DNA from: Gammaproteobacteria bacterium
Lineage (GTDB): Bacteria; Pseudomonadota; Gammaproteobacteria; Pseudomonadales; Pseudohongiellaceae
Reading direction: 5' to 3'
NCBI GenBank assembly: GCA_009844085.1
Contig: VYCF01000007.1
Location: 65,746-103,695, forward strand
Length of the DNA: 37,950 bases
In this document: one piece after another, positions 34,424-37,950 of the stretch
Position numbering within the stretch: position 1 is the first letter of the stretch
Layout of the letters: every line of letters starts with the position of its first letter
Translations under genes and position numbers: made by a program
The notes under the pieces: generated by a model
Databases searched by the model: none
What the model was told of the DNA's origin: nothing
The model's input: the letters and a program-made list of their open reading frames with translations, nothing else

Positions 34424-37400
34424 ATGCGCACTCCCATAAGCTGGTTTGTCAGGAATCCCGTAGCATCCAATCTGCTGATGTGGATCTTTCTCGCCGGCGG
34501 CGTGATTGCCTATTTCAATCTGAACCAGGAAGAATTCCCCGATATCGAAATCGGTGTGATCCAGGTCAGCGTGCCTTATCTCGGCGCCACGCCCGAGGAA
34601 TCGGAAACCGGCGTTTGTCTGCGCATCGAGGAAGCCCTCGAAGGGGCGGAAGGCATTCAGCGGCTGACCACGACCGCTCGGGAAGGCGGCTGCGACGCTA
34701 CTGTGGAACTGGCCGGCGACGCCGATCTCAACCGCTCGCTGAATGACGTCAAGGCCAAGGTCGACGCGATCACCACTTTCCCGGCCGAAACCGAAAAACC
34801 CATCGTCCGCGCTTTCAGCAGCAGCGGCAATGTGATGACCCTGGCGCTGATTTCCAACGCCGACGATCACTTCCTGAAACAGGCCGCAGAGGACGTTCGC
34901 GACGACCTGCTCGACCTCGACGAGATCTCCACGGTCAACATCGAATACCTCCGGCCGCTGGAAATTTCCATCGAGGTTCCCGAATACACCCTGCGCCAGT
35001 ACGGCCTCACACTCGACCAGGTTTCCCGCGCGATCTCCCAGGCCTCGATCGATTTACCCGGCGGCACAATCAGGGCCGATTCCGGCGAGATCATGTTGCG
35101 CACCAAAGGGCAGGTTTACAGCGGCGACGAATATCGCGACATCGTGATTCGCTCCTTTCCCGACGGCAGCCAGTTGCGGGTCGGCGACATCGCCACGGTG
35201 AACGACGATTTCGAGGAGGGCTATCTCGACGCCAGGGTGGACGGCGAGAACGCCGCGATCATCGACGTGCTGCGGATTGGCGAGGAGGACATCGTCCGCT
35301 CGGCGCGGCAGGTGCGTGGCTGGATGGAAGAAAACGTCGACCAGTTGCCCGAAGGCGTCCGGCTCCAGGTATTGATGGATTCCGCCGTGGCGACTCAGGA
35401 CCGGATCGTCACCGTCGCCCGCAACGCCTACACCGGCTTGATGCTCGTGCTCCTTCTGCTCGCGCTGTTCCTGCGTTTCAAGGTCGCGATCTGGGTCGCC
35501 GCCGGCATCCCCATCGCGATTTCCGGCGCACTCGCGCTGTTTCCCGCCGCCGACCTGACGATCAGCTCGCTGACGGTGATGGGATTCATTCTCGTGCTCG
35601 GCATCGTGGTGGACGATGCAATTGTCGTGGGGGAGAGGATTTACTCCTTCGAGAAACGGGGTTTCAGCAAGGAAGAAGCCGCCATCGAAGGCACGCTTGA
35701 GGTTTCCGTGCCGGTGATTTTCGGCGTGCTCACGACCATCGCCGCGTTTCTGCCGATTCTGCTGCTCGGCGGGCAGATGGGTTCGTTTTTCAACGCCATC
35801 GGCGGAGTCGTGGTTTTCTGCCTGATCGCCAGCCTGGTGGAATCCCAGTTGATTCTTCCGGGGCATATTTCCCACCGTAAAACCGAAGGCTATTTTCTCG
35901 AAAAAAGCGCATTGGTGCACAGGTGGCAGGCCTTTCAGGGCAAGATCGCCGACGGTCTCGAATATTTCGCCGAGCACGGTTATCGCCGCGCGTTGAAACG
36001 GGTGCTGGAATTTCGCTATGTGGCGTGGGCGGTCGCAACCAGCATCATCGTGATCACCCTGGCGCTGGTACTCAGCGGCCGGGTCATTTTCCAGTTCATG
36101 CCGGCGGTGGAAGGCGACATCCTTTTCGCTACCGTGGAAATGCCGCCTGGCGTGCCGGTGCAGGTTACCGAAGCGGCAATCGGCCGGGTCGAGGCGGCTG
36201 CATTGGAAATCGCTCAGGAAGTCGAAGCCGAACTCGACAGTTTGCAAGAGGCCGGCGCCGCGCCGTTATCCACCGAACGCGCGGTCACCAGCGTCATGAC
36301 GATCATCGGCGGCCGGGCGCCCCGGGGTGGACCCGGCGGTCCGGGAGGCGGCGGAGTGGGCGCCAGCAACACCGCGGAAGTCGTCATGTACCTGGCGCCG
36401 TTCGCGGCCCGGGGCCGGATCCGGTCCGAGGGAATTCGCGACCAATGGCGCGACCGGGTGGGCACGATCCCCGACGCGCTCGAGTTGACCTTCGTTTCCG
36501 ACGTATTCTCCGCGGGAGACGCGCTGAATTTCCGTCTTGAAGGACGCAACGAGGAAAATCTGCAGATCGCGTCCAACCAGTTGAAAGAGGAACTCGCCAG
36601 GTATCCCGGCGTGTTCGACATTACCGATTCCTTCCGGGCGGGCAAGCAGGAAGTACAGATCAGCATTCTCGAACGCGGCAAGACGCTGGGCTTGACCCTG
36701 AACGATCTCGCCACCCAGGTGCGGCAAGCTTTCTATGGCGCCCAATCCCAGCGCATACAGCGCGGTACGGACGATATCCGCGTTATGGTGCGTTACCCGC
36801 AGGAGGATCGGCGTTCCCTCGGCAATCTCGAATCCCTGATGATCCGTACGCCTGCAGGAGCGGAAGTGCCTTTCCTCAGCGTTGCCGATTTCACCCTCGG
36901 CAACAGTTATTCGTCGATCAACCGGCAAAACGGACGCCGCATCATCACCGTGCGCGCCGATGTGGACCGCAACGTGGTGACGCCGGACGAAATCCGCGGC
37001 GAAATGACCGCGCTGTTCGCCCGCGCCTGGGACCGGGAACTCGATGTAAGCATGGTGCTTGGTGGCGAAGGCGAGCGGCAACTCGAATCGATCGGTGAAA
37101 TCGTGAATCTCGTGCCGCTGGCGATGCTGATCATCTTCAGCCTGCTGGCGATCCCCCTGAAATCCTACGCCCAGCCGCTGGTCATCATGAGCGTGATTCC
37201 CTTCGGCGCCATCGGCGCGATCTGCGGGCATTACATCATGGGGCAGGATCTCGTGTTCTTCTCCCTGCTAGGCATCATCGCACTCAGCGGTGTGGTGGTG
37301 AACGCAAGTCTCGTGCTCGTGGTGACGGTCAACCGGCTGCGCGCCGACGGCATGGGCATGGTGAACGCGGTCGCCAAGGCCGGCGAACTGCGCTTCCGGC

Positions 37401-37627
37401 CCATCATCCTCACATCGATCACCACCTTCATCGGACTCGTGCCGCTGATTTTCTCGGGCAATCCCGCGACATTCTTCATCGTGCCCATGGCGATTTCACT
37501 GGCCTTCGGCATACTCTTCGCCACCGCCATCACGCTGTTCCTGGTCCCGAGCCTGTACCTGATCCTGCATGACATCGTCGGCCACACGGACACCAGGGAA
37601 GAAAGGAAGCTGGCCTACCAGAGCTGA
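34424..37627 (+). CDS. RND multidrug efflux transporter permease (HAE1 family)
   Basis: Inner-membrane, proton-driven trimeric pump, 1067 residues. The opening MRTPISWFVRNPVASNLLM and NLNQEEFPDIE are typical. GIVVDDAIVVGE (~394-405, D397/D398) is the TM4 proton relay; PVIFGVLTTIAAFLPILLLGG follows in TM5-6. The second half repeats the fold with LGIIALSGVVVNASLVLV and FRPIILTSITTFIGLVPLIF. A run of Gly/Pro (GGRAPRGGPGGPGGGGVGAS, ~629-648) is inserted in the second porter loop, unlike AcrB. Substrates may be hydrophobic toxins or, as in related pumps of this short-Gly subgroup, unknown lipids. Six bases separate its stop from that of the convergent YciI-like gene. Confidence 0.94.
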   Translation: MRTPISWFVRNPVASNLLMWIFLAGGVIAYFNLNQEEFPDIEIGVIQVSVPYLGATPEESETGVCLRIEEALEGAEGIQRLTTTAREGGCDATVELAGDADLNRSLNDVKAKVDAITTFPAETEKPIVRAFSSSGNVMTLALISNADDHFLKQAAEDVRDDLLDLDEISTVNIEYLRPLEISIEVPEYTLRQYGLTLDQVSRAISQASIDLPGGTIRADSGEIMLRTKGQVYSGDEYRDIVIRSFPDGSQLRVGDIATVNDDFEEGYLDARVDGENAAIIDVLRIGEEDIVRSARQVRGWMEENVDQLPEGVRLQVLMDSAVATQDRIVTVARNAYTGLMLVLLLLALFLRFKVAIWVAAGIPIAISGALALFPAADLTISSLTVMGFILVLGIVVDDAIVVGERIYSFEKRGFSKEEAAIEGTLEVSVPVIFGVLTTIAAFLPILLLGGQMGSFFNAIGGVVVFCLIASLVESQLILPGHISHRKTEGYFLEKSALVHRWQAFQGKIADGLEYFAEHGYRRALKRVLEFRYVAWAVATSIIVITLALVLSGRVIFQFMPAVEGDILFATVEMPPGVPVQVTEAAIGRVEAAALEIAQEVEAELDSLQEAGAAPLSTERAVTSVMTIIGGRAPRGGPGGPGGGGVGASNTAEVVMYLAPFAARGRIRSEGIRDQWRDRVGTIPDALELTFVSDVFSAGDALNFRLEGRNEENLQIASNQLKEELARYPGVFDITDSFRAGKQEVQISILERGKTLGLTLNDLATQVRQAFYGAQSQRIQRGTDDIRVMVRYPQEDRRSLGNLESLMIRTPAGAEVPFLSVADFTLGNSYSSINRQNGRRIITVRADVDRNVVTPDEIRGEMTALFARAWDRELDVSMVLGGEGERQLESIGEIVNLVPLAMLIIFSLLAIPLKSYAQPLVIMSVIPFGAIGAICGHYIMGQDLVFFSLLGIIALSGVVVNASLVLVVTVNRLRADGMGMVNAVAKAGELRFRPIILTSITTFIGLVPLIFSGNPATFFIVPMAISLAFGILFATAITLFLVPSLYLILHDIVGHTDTREERKLAYQS

Positions 37628-37633
37628 ACGGAA

Positions 37634-37903
37634 TCAGTCCGTGACGGCCAGTCTAATGGGAACGACCGTAATGTCCTGCCAGACATTGCCCTTGACAAAG
37701 GGATCCTGGTCAATCCATTCGTCCAGCGCTTCCCGAGATTCGAATTCGACATAGATCGTCGAACCGATCATCTCGCCGTTTTCGTCCAGAATCGCACCGC
37801 CGGCAATGATGTTGCCGGCTTCCCTGGCAATCTTTACACGGTCCAGGTGCGCCGGCCAGACCCCCCAGCCGGGGGGCGGACGATAACGGGGGGTTACAGC
37901 CAA
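37634..37903 (-). CDS. YciI-like protein, N-terminus probably frameshifted or truncated
   Basis: Ferredoxin-like-fold protein of the YciI family, 89 residues in the frame shown. The core is clear: WPAHLDRVKIAREAGNI, GGAILDENGEMIGSTIYVEF, DQDPFVKGNVW. Normally about 25 residues precede the RPAHL-like motif and begin with Met. Here the only start in frame is a TTG at 37903, giving MAVTPRYRPPPGWGVWPAHL, which does not resemble the family. The upstream bases contain several runs of five to six G or C (37861-37892), so a sequencing or true indel is likely. An ATG in another frame (37937) starts a plausible beta-strand, SYLFILY. Function of the family is largely unknown. Confidence 0.65.
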   Translation of the reverse strand: MAVTPRYRPPPGWGVWPAHLDRVKIAREAGNIIAGGAILDENGEMIGSTIYVEFESREALDEWIDQDPFVKGNVWQDITVVPIRLAVTD

Positions 37904-37950
37904 AGAGGTATAAAATAAATAGATAAGAATGATGCATTTTTTAGCGGGTT

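Overview
The window reads as chromosomal DNA of a marine-type, Gram-negative gammaproteobacterium. This is inferred from the lptF/lptG pair, a Xanthomonas/Caulobacter-type TonB-dependent receptor with a SapC/halogenase/cupin neighbourhood, an HAE1 RND pump, GC-rich codon use, and many exported proteins with Sec or lipoprotein signals. No rRNA, tRNA, CRISPR array, transposase or phage gene was seen.

Layout. (1) 1-1191, minus: start of a large SNF2-type helicase with an N-terminal Swt1-like HEPN domain, cut by the window edge; probably defence-related. (2) 1435-3186: an acyl-CoA dehydrogenase of the long (DmdC-like) type. (3) 3187-5006: a disturbed stretch with a decayed coding remnant, a DUF4143 AAA ATPase on the minus strand, and a stray copy of the first bases of lptF on the far side of that ATPase. 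(4) 5007-7183: lptF-lptG, overlapping by ATGA, followed by a cluster of hairpins and a dispersed palindromic repeat. (5) 7446-19402: a glucan-utilisation locus: a minus-strand operon (GH13 lipoprotein, then sulfatase), a divergent cytoplasmic GH13 alpha-glucosidase, a LacI regulator, then an MFS sugar porter, a secreted clan-A glycosidase and a GH3 enzyme as one operon. (6) 19553-25915: TonB-dependent receptor, flavin-dependent halogenase, SapC protein and an HxD...H cupin/JmjC-like protein. (7) 26062-33088: exported proteins of poorly known function: a DUF305-LVIVD fusion, an orphan family protein, a DUF4159 protein and two tandem paralogues with a TonB-like C-terminus. (8) 33247-37627: RND adaptor and pump. 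(9) 37634-37903: a YciI-like protein with a damaged N-terminus at the right edge.

How the parts fit. The best-supported regulatory story is a LacI-family regulon. Near-palindromic sites of the form TGACAACG(C/T)T..TCA overlap the -35 of the MFS operon promoter and bracket a strong sigma70-type promoter before the TonB receptor. A plausible route is: receptor imports oligosaccharide; lipoprotein GH13, secreted clan-A enzyme and perhaps the sulfatase trim it outside the cytoplasm; the MFS porter carries sugar inward; the cytoplasmic GH13 and GH3 finish hydrolysis. The mixture of alpha-glucan and beta-glucoside enzymes is unusual, and the substrate is not settled by sequence alone.

The most notable items for follow-up are the receptor-halogenase-SapC-cupin module under sugar control, the near-perfect 28-base direct repeat around the ATPase at the lptF start, the HEPN-helicase with its altered RxxxxH motif, and the tandem TPR/TonB-C paralogue pair beside a DUF4159 gene.
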